From the NCBI GenBank assembly GCA_029779995.1, contig JAKOZM010000541.1, positions 1 through 21,504 of the forward strand: a stretch of DNA of 21,504 bases, read 5' to 3'. The position numbers and the translations under genes are program-made. The notes below the pieces were generated by a model. The model saw nothing but the letters and a program-made list of their open reading frames with translations. It did not search any database and was not told where the DNA came from. Positions 1 to 7,510 of the stretch are shown piece by piece (position 1 is the first letter of the stretch; every line of letters starts with the position of its first letter). The stretch comes from Actinomycetes bacterium (GTDB lineage Bacteria > Actinomycetota > Actinomycetes > S36-B12 > UBA10799).

Positions 1-134
1 CCGGCAGCACTGATCGCGGCATAGAGGACGGGGTACGCCCGGCTGAGGAAGGGACCCACTTGATCCTGAGGCAGCGACTCGGTGAGGCTGACCAGTTGTT
101 GTGCCGGCTGCTCGTCGCACGTGATCTCGTACAC
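1..134 (-). CDS. GyrI-like effector-binding domain protein (5' part only)
   Basis: The reading frame begins at a GTG at 134 and runs off the left edge after 44 codons. A GGGAG ribosome-binding sequence lies about 10 bases upstream, and the nearby in-frame ATG is followed at once by a stop, so GTG is the likely start. The opening (Tyr-Glu-Ile-Thr, then Gln-Pro-Ala-Gln at residues 8-11, then a Pro-Gln-Asp-Gln-Val-Gly-Pro-Phe stretch and a Leu-Tyr-Ala-Ala helix) follows the pattern I know for GyrI-like/AraC effector-binding domains, which bind small hydrophobic or cationic molecules. No DNA-binding domain precedes it, so it may be a stand-alone domain. It is divergent from the transporter to its right. 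The family call rests on a short N-terminus and is tentative. Confidence 0.5.
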   Translation of the reverse strand, partial: MYEITCDEQPAQQLVSLTESLPQDQVGPFLSRAYPVLYAAISAA

Positions 135-291
135 GGTGTTCAGTCTCCCATGGCTTGCGTCCAGCATCTGGGGACCCGCCACGGGAGAGGCCGGAGTCAC
201 CGCGGCACGTGGATCACCATGGCGCGTTCCTAAGATGGACAGAGTGGCCGTCTCCCCTGCCCAGCCCGTGCGTGAGCATCACCAACAGCGC

Positions 292-1176
292 ATGTCCGGT
301 GAAGCCTGGGTGCTGTTTGCGGCGATGTCGCTGATCTGGGGACTGCCGTATCTGTTCATCAAGGTGGCAGTGGCCGAGGTGGACCCAGCAACGCTCGTGT
401 TCGCCCGCACTACCCTGGCCCTGATCATCCTGCTGCCTCTGGCGATGCGGGCCGGCGCTCTACGACAAGCCCTTCGCCATTGGCAACCTGCCGCCATCTT
501 CGCGCTCTTGGAGATGGGCATTCCGTGGCTGTTGCTCTCCGATGCAGAGACCAGGATCTCCAGCGCACTGGCGGGATTGCTGCTCGCCGCGGTGCCCATC
601 ATCGGTGCTGTGGTGACCGCCTTCATGGGGGATCGTCACAATCTCGCCCCCAAGCGACTCGCAGGCATGCTGCTCGGCGTGGTCGGGGTGGCCGCCTTGG
701 TCGGCGTGGATGCCAGTGCTGGCCACCTGGACTGGCTCAGCGTGGCCCAACTGCTCACGGTGGCAACCTGCTACGCGGTGGCACCCATCATCATTGACCG
801 GCAGGCGAACCCAGCCCCCGCGATCGGCACCATCACACTCTCGATCCTGCTCGTCAGCGTGGCCTACCTGCCCTTCGGGGTCCCAGGCATGGTGCGGGCC
901 TGGCCTCTGCAACCGGACACGACCGGCTCCTTGCTGGTACTCGGCTGGCTGTGCACCGCGCTGGCCTTCGTGCTGTTCTTCCGCCTCATCGCGGCTGCCG
1001 GACCGGTTCGGGCGGTTGTCATCACCTTCATCAACCCCGCCGTGGCCATCGTGCTCGGGGTCGTGGTGTTGTCCGAGAACATCACCGCCGGCATGTTGAT
1101 CGGCTTCCCGCTGGTGATCCTGGGGTCTTTCCTGGCGACGAGGCCCTCAGCGCGGGTCAGCGCAACGCCTGGATGA
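292..1176 (+). CDS. DMT-superfamily EamA transporter
   Basis: This is an inner-membrane transporter of the drug/metabolite (EamA/RhaT) superfamily, which usually exports amino acids or other small metabolites. From the ATG at 292 it has 294 residues, the usual family length, and consists almost wholly of about ten hydrophobic helices in two repeats. The first helix begins within five residues and carries the typical Leu-Ile-Trp-Gly pattern (TM1). A Phe-Ile-Asn-Pro-Ala-Val-Ala stretch near residue 245 matches the last repeat, and the protein ends with a short polar tail. The frame is open further upstream, and an ATG at 235 would add 19 polar residues. Neither start has a good Shine-Dalgarno sequence, so the start is uncertain. 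The decarboxylase gene begins 33 bases downstream on the same strand, which suggests one transcript. The substrate cannot be told from sequence. Confidence 0.85.
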   Translation: MSGEAWVLFAAMSLIWGLPYLFIKVAVAEVDPATLVFARTTLALIILLPLAMRAGALRQALRHWQPAAIFALLEMGIPWLLLSDAETRISSALAGLLLAAVPIIGAVVTAFMGDRHNLAPKRLAGMLLGVVGVAALVGVDASAGHLDWLSVAQLLTVATCYAVAPIIIDRQANPAPAIGTITLSILLVSVAYLPFGVPGMVRAWPLQPDTTGSLLVLGWLCTALAFVLFFRLIAAAGPVRAVVITFINPAVAIVLGVVVLSENITAGMLIGFPLVILGSFLATRPSARVSATPG

Positions 1177-1209
1177 TGGTGCACCCGCGATACGGCAGAC
1201 TGCAGTGCC

Positions 1210-2424
1210 ATGTCCGACTTCATGGCCGACTCAGCGGGTTTGCACCACGCGGTTGACCTCCTGGTCGCTGCCAGGGCTTCGGCCGGCTCACCGCATCACG
1301 ACGGCATATTGGAGCTCGGGGAATGGCCAGCGACGGGAATGGGCGGCCGTGGTGCCCTCGAGGTGCTGGCGGGACCGGCCCTGCACGACGTGACCCGCTT
1401 GGAGCACCCTGGGTTCTTCGCGCACATGGATCCACCCACGCCGTGGGTCACGTGGGCGACGTCGATGTGGGCCGCCGCTGGTAATCAGAACCTTTTGCAC
1501 CCCGACAGCGGCCCGACGGCACGGCAGCTCGAGAGGCAGGTGGTCGACTGGCTGGCCCCGGCCTTCGGGATGGACGGAGGCCACATGGTCCCCGGTTCCA
1601 CAGTGGCCAACCTCACGGCGTTGTGGGCTGCCCGGGAGGTCGCTGGTGTGCGCCGCGTCATCTGTTCCACCGCCAACCACCTGAGCATCGCGAAGGCGGC
1701 GCACTTGCTCGGACTGGAGTTGCTGGAGGTACCGGTCGACGCGGCCCAGCGCCTGCGCCTGGACCTGCTACCCGAGGACCTGTCTGACGCCGCCCTTGTT
1801 CTCGTGGCTGGCACCGTTGCCACCGGCGCCGTCGACCCGTTGTCGGGCGTGGATGCGGCGTGGCGACACGTCGACGCGGCCTGGGCGGGACCGCTGCGCC
1901 TGTCCTCGCACGCTCACGTGCTCTCCGGTGTCGAGGTGGCAGATTCGGTCTCGTTCTCAGCCCACAAGTGGTTGTTCCAGCCCAAAGAGAGTGCCATGGT
2001 GCTGTTCGCCGACACAGAGCGCGCACACGCGGCGCTGGCTTTCGGCGGAAGCTACCTCAGCGCTGCCAATGTCGGCCTGCTCGGGTCGCACGGCAGCGCT
2101 CCCGCCCTGAATCTGGCCGCAACGCTGCTGGCGTGGGGGCAAGACGGCGTGCGAGCCCATGTGGACGCCGGGATGTCCAGTGCGCAGGCGCTGGCAGCGG
2201 CCATCATCGAGGAGGATCTGACTTTGTGGCGCCCTCCGGTCTCCGGCGTCGTGAATTGGCGGGTGCCGGGCGTCGAGGTGGCCGAGGTGCGCGATCGTAT
2301 CCACGGGGCGTGGATAAGCCAAGCCGACATCGCCGGAGAGCCCTGGCTGCGTTCGGTCGCGGCGAACCCCTTGGCGGATCCCCAGGTCGTGGTGGACGCC
2401 GTCCGAGCTGCCGTCTCTTGGTAA
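1210..2424 (+). CDS. group II PLP-dependent amino acid decarboxylase-like protein
   Basis: A 404-residue cytoplasmic enzyme of the pyridoxal-phosphate group II decarboxylase family (aromatic amino acid, glutamate and diaminobutyrate decarboxylases). Visible signatures in order: His-Pro-Gly-Phe-Phe-Ala-His-Met at 66-73; a Gly-Ser-Thr-Val-Ala-Asn phosphate-binding turn at 129-134; His157 in the His-Leu-Ser-Ile-x-Lys-Ala-Ala block, where the family stacks a His on the cofactor ring; His-Val-Asp-Ala-Ala-Trp at 220-225, where Asp222 should pair with the pyridine nitrogen; and Ser-Ala-His-Lys-Trp at 250-254, with Lys253 as the Schiff-base lysine. Catalytic residues look intact. The protein is shorter than the roughly 450-500 residues usual in the family, and both ends are compact. 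The substrate is not evident. It sits 33 bases behind a DMT transporter gene. The ATG at 1210 lacks a clear ribosome-binding site, and ATG 1222 is an alternative. Confidence 0.85.
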   Translation: MSDFMADSAGLHHAVDLLVAARASAGSPHHDGILELGEWPATGMGGRGALEVLAGPALHDVTRLEHPGFFAHMDPPTPWVTWATSMWAAAGNQNLLHPDSGPTARQLERQVVDWLAPAFGMDGGHMVPGSTVANLTALWAAREVAGVRRVICSTANHLSIAKAAHLLGLELLEVPVDAAQRLRLDLLPEDLSDAALVLVAGTVATGAVDPLSGVDAAWRHVDAAWAGPLRLSSHAHVLSGVEVADSVSFSAHKWLFQPKESAMVLFADTERAHAALAFGGSYLSAANVGLLGSHGSAPALNLAATLLAWGQDGVRAHVDAGMSSAQALAAAIIEEDLTLWRPPVSGVVNWRVPGVEVAEVRDRIHGAWISQADIAGEPWLRSVAANPLADPQVVVDAVRAAVSW

Positions 2425-2500
2425 GTAGCCGTCTCGACAACGCCAAGCAGCGCTCATGTCCCACAGCAACTGTCGCAGCGCTACGAAGGGAGGGGTTGAG

Positions 2501-2572
2501 GTGCAGCGGTATTCCGGGCGGCCAGGCGTCCCGTTGACCCCCGCATTCAGCGACGCCTTCTCAGACCTCTGA
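2501..2572 (+). CDS. possible 23-residue small protein
   Basis: A short frame starts with GTG at 2501, six bases behind a strong purine-rich sequence (GGGAGGGG), and stops at 2572, eight bases before a strong hairpin. The same frame is open from an ATG at 2456, which has no good ribosome-binding site. The peptide is polar with a few aromatic residues and has no membrane segment or motif I recognise. It could be translated, or the purine run could be chance in a 3' untranslated region. Confidence 0.2.
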   Translation: MQRYSGRPGVPLTPAFSDAFSDL

Positions 2573-2579
2573 ACGCACA

Positions 2580-2628
2580 ACAGCTTTGAGAGCCCCCGAC
2601 CGGAAACGGTCGGGGGCTCTCTAGCTGT
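2580..2628. terminator. strong hairpin between convergent genes, likely bidirectional terminator
   Basis: A perfect 15-bp stem (2588-2602 pairing with 2607-2621) closes on a GAAA tetraloop. A further 6 bp (2580-2585 with 2623-2628) extends it beyond a small internal loop. It lies 155 bases after the plus-strand decarboxylase stop and 75 bases after the minus-strand nrdJ stop, so it can serve both. There is no clear U-tract on either side, which is common for actinobacterial terminators. An 11-base part of the stem and loop (CCGGAAACGGT) recurs at 2661-2671. Confidence 0.75.
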
Positions 2629-2703
2629 CTGGCCCTGCAATTCCTCGTCAGGCATCGACTCCGGAAACGGTGACAATCCGCTGGGAAGCGCTGTTATTCG
2701 GCT

Positions 2704-5529
2704 TTAACTGCAGCCGCTGGTAGACCCGCATCCTTCGCACACGTAGCAGGATCCAGCCGGGCGCATCTTGATCCCACACGTCATGCACAGTGGCGCATCA
2801 GCTGTCTTGCCCGTGATCGCCTCCAGCAGTTCTGCCGAGGAGTGCACACTCGCCGGCACGCTGGCGGCGCCCACCTCAGCAGTGCTTGATACACCGAGGT
2901 CCTCGTTGAGGTCGACGACTGGGGCCGCTGAGGCATGACTTGCGGACTCGTCCAGTTGCCCTGCCCGCTCCTCCGCGGAGAAGATGCTCAGGCCAGCGCG
3001 CTTCTCGTACGGCAGGTAGTCCAGTGCCAGCCGGCGGAAGATGTAGTCCATCATCGACTGGGCCATCCGAACGTCCGGATCGTCAGTCATGCCGGAAGGC
3101 TCGAACCGCATGTTGACGAACTTGGAGACGTAGGCCTCCAACGGCACGCCGTACTGCAAGGCGATGGAGATGGCGATCGAGAAGGCGTCCATCACACCGG
3201 CCAGGGTGGAACCCTGCTTGCCGAGTTTCAGGAACACCTCACCCAGGCCGTCGTCAGGGTAAGAGCCAGCGGTCATGTAGCCCTCGGCTCCACCCACACT
3301 GAACGAGATGGTCTGGCTCGGCCGCTTCTTGGGAAGCCGCTTGCGCACCGGACGGTGATCGATGACGACCTCCGCCGGGGCTTCCTTCTCCTTCGCCTTG
3401 CCGTCGGACAGCGGCTGACCGACCTTGCAGTTGTCCCGGTAGATGGCCAGCGCCTTCAAGCCGAGTTTCCAGCCCTGGAAGTAGATCTCCTCGACCTCTT
3501 CGACGGTGGCAGTCTCGGGCATGTTGACGGTCTTCGAGATGGCTCCGGACAGGAACGGCTGAACGGCCGCCATCATCCGCACGTGACCCATCGGGCTGAT
3601 CGACCGCTCCCCCATGGCCGTGTCGAAGATGGCGTAGTGCTCGGGCTTGAGTCCGGGCGCATCCACCACGTGCCCATGGGCTCCGATGTACTCGACGATC
3701 GCCTCGATGGTCTCCTCTGCGTAGCCCTGCTTGCGCAGTGCCCGGGGAATGGTCTGATTGACGATCTGCATGGAGCCGCCACCGACCAACTTCTTGAACT
3801 TCACCAGCGAGAAGTCCGGCTCGATACCGGTCGTGTCGCAGTCCATCATGAAGCCGATCGTCCCCGTCGGCGCCAGTACGCTGGCCTGCGCATTGCGCCA
3901 TCCGTTGGTGGCACCGATCCGGTTTCCGTCGTCCCACACCCGCGATGCCAACTGCAGCACATCACGATCCAGCGGCGAGACCGATCGGACGCTGTCCGTG
4001 GCCGCTGCGTGCTTGCGCATCACCTTGGCGTGGGCTCCTGCATTGCGCGAGTACCCCTTGTAGGGCCCGACCACGCCGGCGAGTTCGGCCGAGCGCTTGT
4101 AGGCCGCGCCGGTCATCAGGCTGGTGATGGAGGCAGCCAGAGCGCGCCCACCATCAGAGTCGTACGGCAATCCACACGCCATCAGCAAGGCGCCGAGATT
4201 CGCGTACCCGATACCCAACTGGCGGTAGTCACGGGTGGTCTGCCCGATCGCCTCGGTCGGGAAGTCCGCGAAGCAGATCGAAATGTCCATGGCGGTGATG
4301 ATCATCTCAACCGCCTTGCTGAACGCCGGCGCATCGAAGGTGCCGTCGGTCTTCAAGAACTTCATCAGGTTCAGCGACGCCAGGTTGCACGACGAGTTGT
4401 CCAACGACATGTACTCCGAGCACGGGTTCGAGGCAGTGATCCGCCCGGTCTCGGGGTTCGTGTGCCAGTCATTGATCGTGTCGTCGTATTGGATGCCGGG
4501 ATCGGCACAGGCCCACGCCGCCTCGGACATGGTGCGGAAGAGTTTCTTGGCATCGATGGTCTCGATCACCTCACCGCTGGTCCGCGCACGCAGGCCGAAC
4601 TCGTCGGAGGTCTCCACCGCCTGCATGAACTCATCAGAGACGCGGACACTGTTGTTCGCGTTCTGATACTGCACGCTGTTAATGTCGCGGCCACCGAGAT
4701 CCATGTCGAAGCCGGCGTCGCGCAGGACGCGAATCTTGTCCTCCTCGCGCACCTTGGTCTCGATGAACTCCTCGATGTCGGGGTGGTCCACGTCGAGAAC
4801 GACCATCTTGGCCGCCCGCCGCGTGGCGCCTCCGGACTTGATCGTCCCCGCTGAGGCGTCCGCGCCCCGCATGAACGACACCGGCCCACTGGCCGTTCCA
4901 CCTGACGAGCGAAGGAGTTCCTTGCTGGAGCGGATCCGCGAGATGTTCAGTCCCGCACCTGAACCACCCTTGAAGATCAGCCCCTCTTCGCGGTACCAGT
5001 TCAGGATGGAGTCCATCGTGTCATCCACGGCGAGGATGAAGCAGGCGCTGACCTGCTGCGGCGCGCTGGTTCCCACGTTGAACCACACAGGCGAGTTGAA
5101 GGAGAACACCTGGTGCAAAAGCATCCAGGTCAGCTCGGACCCGAATACCTCAGCATCGTCGGGCGTCGCGAAGTAGCCGTGGGCCTGCCCGGCCTCCACG
5201 TACTTGTGCACCACGCGATCGATGAGTTGCTTGAGACTCCACTCACGCTGGTCAGTGCCAAGCGCACCCCGGAAGTATTTCGTGGTCACGATGGTCGAGG
5301 CGTTGATCGACCAGAACGAGGGAAACTCCACACCACGCTGTTCGAACACCACCTCGTCGGTCTTCCAGTTCGTCTGTACCACGTCGCGGCGCTCCCATTC
5401 GACATCGTCGTAAGGATGCACGCCAGGTGTCGTGTATAGGCGCTGGATGCTCAAGCCGGTGTTATGCACAGTGACTTCGGCCCCTTTCGCACCCGCAGTT
5501 CGGGTCCTGGCACTGGACTGCTCGGTCAT
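2704..5529 (-). CDS. nrdJ: class II (adenosylcobalamin-dependent) ribonucleotide reductase
   Basis: This enzyme reduces ribonucleotides to deoxyribonucleotides in the cytoplasm using adenosylcobalamin to make the thiyl radical, so it needs no oxygen. The 941-residue product has the active-site block Asn368-Pro-Cys370-Ser-Glu372. Cys370 is the expected thiyl radical residue and Glu372 the proton donor. The redox pair is probably Cys163 (Ser-Ala-Cys-Phe) and Cys381 (Ser-Ser-Cys-Asn-Leu). A Pro-Thr-Gly-Thr-Ile-Gly-Phe block follows. The C-terminus (915-941) is a Cys-rich tail (Cys915, 918, 928, 931, 934, 940) of the kind that binds zinc and shuttles electrons to the active site. Length suits actinobacterial NrdJ and no intein interrupts it. 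The ATG has an AGGAGG site five bases upstream and overlaps the nrdR stop (ATGA), so the two are translationally coupled. NrdR is expected to repress the pair. Confidence 0.97.
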   Translation of the reverse strand: MTEQSSARTRTAGAKGAEVTVHNTGLSIQRLYTTPGVHPYDDVEWERRDVVQTNWKTDEVVFEQRGVEFPSFWSINASTIVTTKYFRGALGTDQREWSLKQLIDRVVHKYVEAGQAHGYFATPDDAEVFGSELTWMLLHQVFSFNSPVWFNVGTSAPQQVSACFILAVDDTMDSILNWYREEGLIFKGGSGAGLNISRIRSSKELLRSSGGTASGPVSFMRGADASAGTIKSGGATRRAAKMVVLDVDHPDIEEFIETKVREEDKIRVLRDAGFDMDLGGRDINSVQYQNANNSVRVSDEFMQAVETSDEFGLRARTSGEVIETIDAKKLFRTMSEAAWACADPGIQYDDTINDWHTNPETGRITASNPCSEYMSLDNSSCNLASLNLMKFLKTDGTFDAPAFSKAVEMIITAMDISICFADFPTEAIGQTTRDYRQLGIGYANLGALLMACGLPYDSDGGRALAASITSLMTGAAYKRSAELAGVVGPYKGYSRNAGAHAKVMRKHAAATDSVRSVSPLDRDVLQLASRVWDDGNRIGATNGWRNAQASVLAPTGTIGFMMDCDTTGIEPDFSLVKFKKLVGGGSMQIVNQTIPRALRKQGYAEETIEAIVEYIGAHGHVVDAPGLKPEHYAIFDTAMGERSISPMGHVRMMAAVQPFLSGAISKTVNMPETATVEEVEEIYFQGWKLGLKALAIYRDNCKVGQPLSDGKAKEKEAPAEVVIDHRPVRKRLPKKRPSQTISFSVGGAEGYMTAGSYPDDGLGEVFLKLGKQGSTLAGVMDAFSIAISIALQYGVPLEAYVSKFVNMRFEPSGMTDDPDVRMAQSMMDYIFRRLALDYLPYEKRAGLSIFSAEERAGQLDESASHASAAPVVDLNEDLGVSSTAEVGAASVPASVHSSAELLEAITGKTADAPLCMTCGIKMRPAGSCYVCEGCGSTSGCS

Positions 5530-6050
5530 ACGTCCTCCTTCTGGACAACAGTGGTGAGGGGCGATTTCTGCCCTTCAGTGATATCGATGCGCACGTGAGT
5601 TCCTGCGCGGCCTGCTTTGAGTAGGTCAATCTCGCGTTCGAAGTCGGCCAGTGAGTCGAAGGACCGGTAGACCGAGGCGAAACGTAGGTAGGCGACCTCA
5701 TCGAGGTCGCGCAGTGGCGTCAGAATCGTGAGACCGATGTCGTGGGCTGGGACCTCGGCCAGACCCGAGTCGCGCAGCCGGTCCTCCACCTTCTGCGCGA
5801 GGACGGCGAGGGCGTCGTCTGTCACCGGTCGGCCCTGACAGGCCTTACGGACCCCTGCCACGATCTTGTCCCGACTGAAAGGCTCTACGACGCCGCAACG
5901 CTTGACGACATTGAGAGCTGCGACCTCCAGCGTCGTGAAACGCCGATGACAGGCGACACACTGCCGACGACGACGGACCGCAGCCCCGTCATCGGCCAGC
6001 CGGCTGTCGACGACCCGCGAGTCGTCGGCCCGGCAGAACGGACAGTGCAT
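5526..6050 (-). CDS. nrdR: transcriptional repressor NrdR
   Basis: A 174-residue zinc-ribbon/ATP-cone repressor that senses ATP and dATP and controls ribonucleotide reductase genes. The zinc ribbon is formed by Cys3-x2-Cys6 and Cys31-x2-Cys34, with the Arg-rich stretch Arg26-Arg29 just before the second pair. The ATP-cone spans about 49-138 (Val-Val-Lys-Arg, then Phe-Ser-Arg-Asp-Lys near 58-62, and Tyr-Leu-Arg-Phe-Ala-Ser-Val-Tyr at 121-128). The frame is open for 31 more codons upstream, but ATG 6050 gives the conserved Met-His/Lys-Cys-Pro-Phe-Cys opening and has an AGGGAG site at the right distance. The stop overlaps the nrdJ ATG. The upstream region 6051-6256 contains NrdR-like and DnaA-like sites, which fits autoregulation. 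Confidence 0.96.
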   Translation of the reverse strand: MHCPFCRADDSRVVDSRLADDGAAVRRRRQCVACHRRFTTLEVAALNVVKRCGVVEPFSRDKIVAGVRKACQGRPVTDDALAVLAQKVEDRLRDSGLAEVPAHDIGLTILTPLRDLDEVAYLRFASVYRSFDSLADFEREIDLLKAGRAGTHVRIDITEGQKSPLTTVVQKEDV

Positions 6051-6090
6051 GGTGCTCCCTTGGTACGGACAGGGACTTTTCCCTGCTGAC

Positions 6091-6154
6091 TGTGGACAAT
6101 CCGGCGCAGATCCTGGGGACAACTTGTGCCGAAGCGACCACAACCTGTGGACGA
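6091..6154 (-). promoter_or_regulatory. cluster of three DnaA-box-like sites upstream of nrdR
   Basis: Read on the minus strand, 6091-6099 is TTGTCCACA, identical to the actinobacterial DnaA box consensus as I know it. Positions 6114-6122 (TTGTCCCCA) and 6146-6154 (TCGTCCACA) each differ by one base. All three point the same way as nrdR and lie 40-104 bases before its ATG. Single-mismatch copies also occur by chance in coding regions of the window, so only the exact copy and the clustering carry weight. Confidence 0.4.
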
Positions 6155-6182
6155 ATCACATCCATGTAACTACTAGATGTGG
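6136..6182 (-). promoter_or_regulatory. possible tandem NrdR boxes
   Basis: The site at 6167-6182 keeps the outer symmetry of a NrdR box (C-T-A near one end and T-G-T-G near the other, around a CTAG core). The site at 6136-6151 contains the perfect 5-3-5 palindrome CCACA-ACC-TGTGG at 6138-6150. Their centres are about 31 bp apart, three helical turns, which is the known spacing of paired NrdR boxes. Neither copy matches the general consensus closely, and the distal one overlaps a DnaA-like site. Confidence 0.4.
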
Positions 6183-6256
6183 TGGCTACCGTACGCATGT
6201 GACACAAGCCAGCGCAAGCCCTTTAGGCACAGTGTCGCCGAACTCATCCGAACCGC

Positions 6257-6643
6257 CTACGCAGACGGCAACTGCAGAATGTTCCCCGCCTGCAAGGTGC
6301 GGCCGGCACTCAAACCATTCAGTACCCGGATCTGCAGGATCACAGCGCGCGGATCAGCGTTCGGGCGCGTGCGCTGCGCAATGGACCATAGAGTGTCCCC
6401 CGATCGCACAGTCCACGCCGGGTACGCCGCCGACTCGACAACAGTCGGCCCGGACACGGAGGTCGCTGGCGGCGAGGTAACGGGTGCGCCGATGGTCATG
6501 GACCCCAGAAGGGTGAGGGTGAAAGCCGCGATCAGGGCTACCAGCAGAACTGCCTGCGGGGATCCGGGAACGCGCGGCAGACGCACCGGGATGCGCCGTA
6601 CGCCACCGAGGACGACTGCGGGGGAAGCGTTGAGGACGGCCAT
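6257..6643 (-). CDS. membrane-anchored LysM-domain protein, SOS-linked
   Basis: A 128-residue protein with a basic N-terminus, one membrane helix at about 31-53, a Pro/Ser/Thr-rich linker (54-74) and a LysM peptidoglycan-binding domain (about 76-125, with Ser-Gly-Asp-Thr-Leu-Trp at 81-86 and the Leu-Asn-Gly-Leu block near 108-111). It should sit in the membrane with LysM outside, facing the cell wall. ATG 6643 is chosen because GGAG lies seven bases upstream; the longer frame would begin with TTG inside that sequence. It is divergent from lexA and has a LexA box 18 bases before its start. LysM proteins in this position in actinobacteria and firmicutes (ChiZ/Rv2719c, DivS and YneA as known examples or analogues) delay division or alter the wall during SOS. 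No catalytic domain is visible, so a hydrolase role is not supported here. Confidence 0.85.
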   Translation of the reverse strand: MAVLNASPAVVLGGVRRIPVRLPRVPGSPQAVLLVALIAAFTLTLLGSMTIGAPVTSPPATSVSGPTVVESAAYPAWTVRSGDTLWSIAQRTRPNADPRAVILQIRVLNGLSAGRTLQAGNILQLPSA

Positions 6644-6661
6644 GTCGATCTCCAAACTTGT

Positions 6662-6677
6662 TCGAACACACGTTCTT
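6662..6677. promoter_or_regulatory. LexA (SOS) box upstream of the LysM gene
   Basis: TCGAACACACGTTCTT matches the Gram-positive/actinobacterial LexA consensus TCGAAC-N4-GTTCGA at 10 of 12 fixed positions. It ends 18 bases from the LysM ATG on the minus strand. Its right half is shared with a perfect inverted repeat, ACGTTCTT-A-AAGAACGT, at 6670-6686. Confidence 0.8.
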
Positions 6678-6725
6678 AAAGAACGTCTGTACGATGTTTA
6701 GCACAGGGGTACGACACGCCGCTAG

Positions 6726-6741
6726 TCGAACTTATGTTTGA
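6726..6741. promoter_or_regulatory. LexA (SOS) box upstream of lexA
   Basis: TCGAACTTATGTTTGA matches TCGAAC-N4-GTTCGA at 11 of 12 fixed positions. It lies 79 bases before the lexA ATG, which fits autorepression. A TTGACG -35-like hexamer follows at 6744-6749, but no well-spaced -10 is obvious. Confidence 0.85.
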
Positions 6742-6820
6742 TTTTGACGTACCTTCGGAATACGGTGAAGACGGTTGATCGTGGCCCGGGATGGACCCGG
6801 CAGTGCAGCGAGGAGGACAC

Positions 6821-7504
6821 ATGGCCCGCCCTAAGAAGACCGATGCCGACATCGTGGAGTTGCCGGACACGGAGTGGGGTCCGGACGGGCTCACTGCTCG
6901 TCAGCGGCGGATTCTCAATGAGATCAAGCACGCCGTTGAGACGCGAGGGTATCCACCGTCAGTGCGTGAAATCGGTGAGGTCGTCGGTCTGACCAGCCCC
7001 TCCAGCGTCAACTACCAGCTCAAGGCGTTGGAACGCAAAGGCTTTCTGCGCCGCGACCCGAATCGCCCCCGCGCGATCGAGGTCCTGATGCCTGACCACG
7101 ACGTGACGGGCCGCGGCGACGACCGGCCGACCCCGCGGTATGTCCCGGTGGTGGGCCGGATCGCCGCGGGTGGCCCGATCCTCGCCGAGCAGAGCGTGGA
7201 GACGGTCTTCCCGCTGCCCACCGAGCTCGTGGGCGACGGCGATCTCTTCCTGCTCAAAGTGGTCGGCGAGTCGATGATCGAGGCCGCCATCTGCGACGGC
7301 GACTGGGTGGTGGTGCGACGTCAGCCCGGCGCGGACAACGGCGAGATCGTGGCGGCCATGCTTGAGGACGAGGCGACCGTCAAGACCTTTAAACGACGCG
7401 ACGGACACGTGTGGCTGATGCCACACAACCCGGCCTTCGAGCCGATTCCCGGTGACGACGCGCAGATTCTCGGCAAGGTGGTGGCGGTCCTGCGCAGGGT
7501 GTGA
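6821..7504 (+). CDS. lexA: SOS repressor LexA
   Basis: LexA represses SOS genes until RecA filaments stimulate its self-cleavage. The 227-residue product has an N-terminal winged helix-turn-helix (about 24-88, with Tyr-Pro-Pro-Ser-Val-Arg-Glu-Ile at 44-51) and a C-terminal S24 peptidase-like domain. The cleavage bond is Ala116-Gly117 in Gly-Arg-Ile-Ala-Ala-Gly-Gly. The catalytic dyad is Ser151 (Gly-Glu-Ser-Met) and Lys188 (Thr-Val-Lys-Thr), 37 residues apart as in E. coli. ATG 6821 is preferred over an upstream in-frame ATG at 6791 because AGGAGG lies four bases before it. A LexA box is found upstream. The gene is convergent with dinG, only six bases separating the stops, with no clear terminator between them. 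Confidence 0.97.
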   Translation: MARPKKTDADIVELPDTEWGPDGLTARQRRILNEIKHAVETRGYPPSVREIGEVVGLTSPSSVNYQLKALERKGFLRRDPNRPRAIEVLMPDHDVTGRGDDRPTPRYVPVVGRIAAGGPILAEQSVETVFPLPTELVGDGDLFLLKVVGESMIEAAICDGDWVVVRRQPGADNGEIVAAMLEDEATVKTFKRRDGHVWLMPHNPAFEPIPGDDAQILGKVVAVLRRV

Positions 7505-7510
7505 GCCCAG

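Noticed and set aside
2935..4854. Long plus-strand frame (639 codons) antisense to nrdJ
   Set aside because: It lies wholly inside nrdJ on the other strand, has His/Arg/Asp-rich composition typical of high-GC shadow frames, and shows no domain. NrdJ motifs are clear on the minus strand.
6070..6085. Small hairpin CAGGGA-CTTT-TCCCTG in the nrdR leader
   Set aside because: A 6-bp stem alone does not support a riboswitch or attenuator, and I see no cobalamin-riboswitch B12-box sequence in the region.
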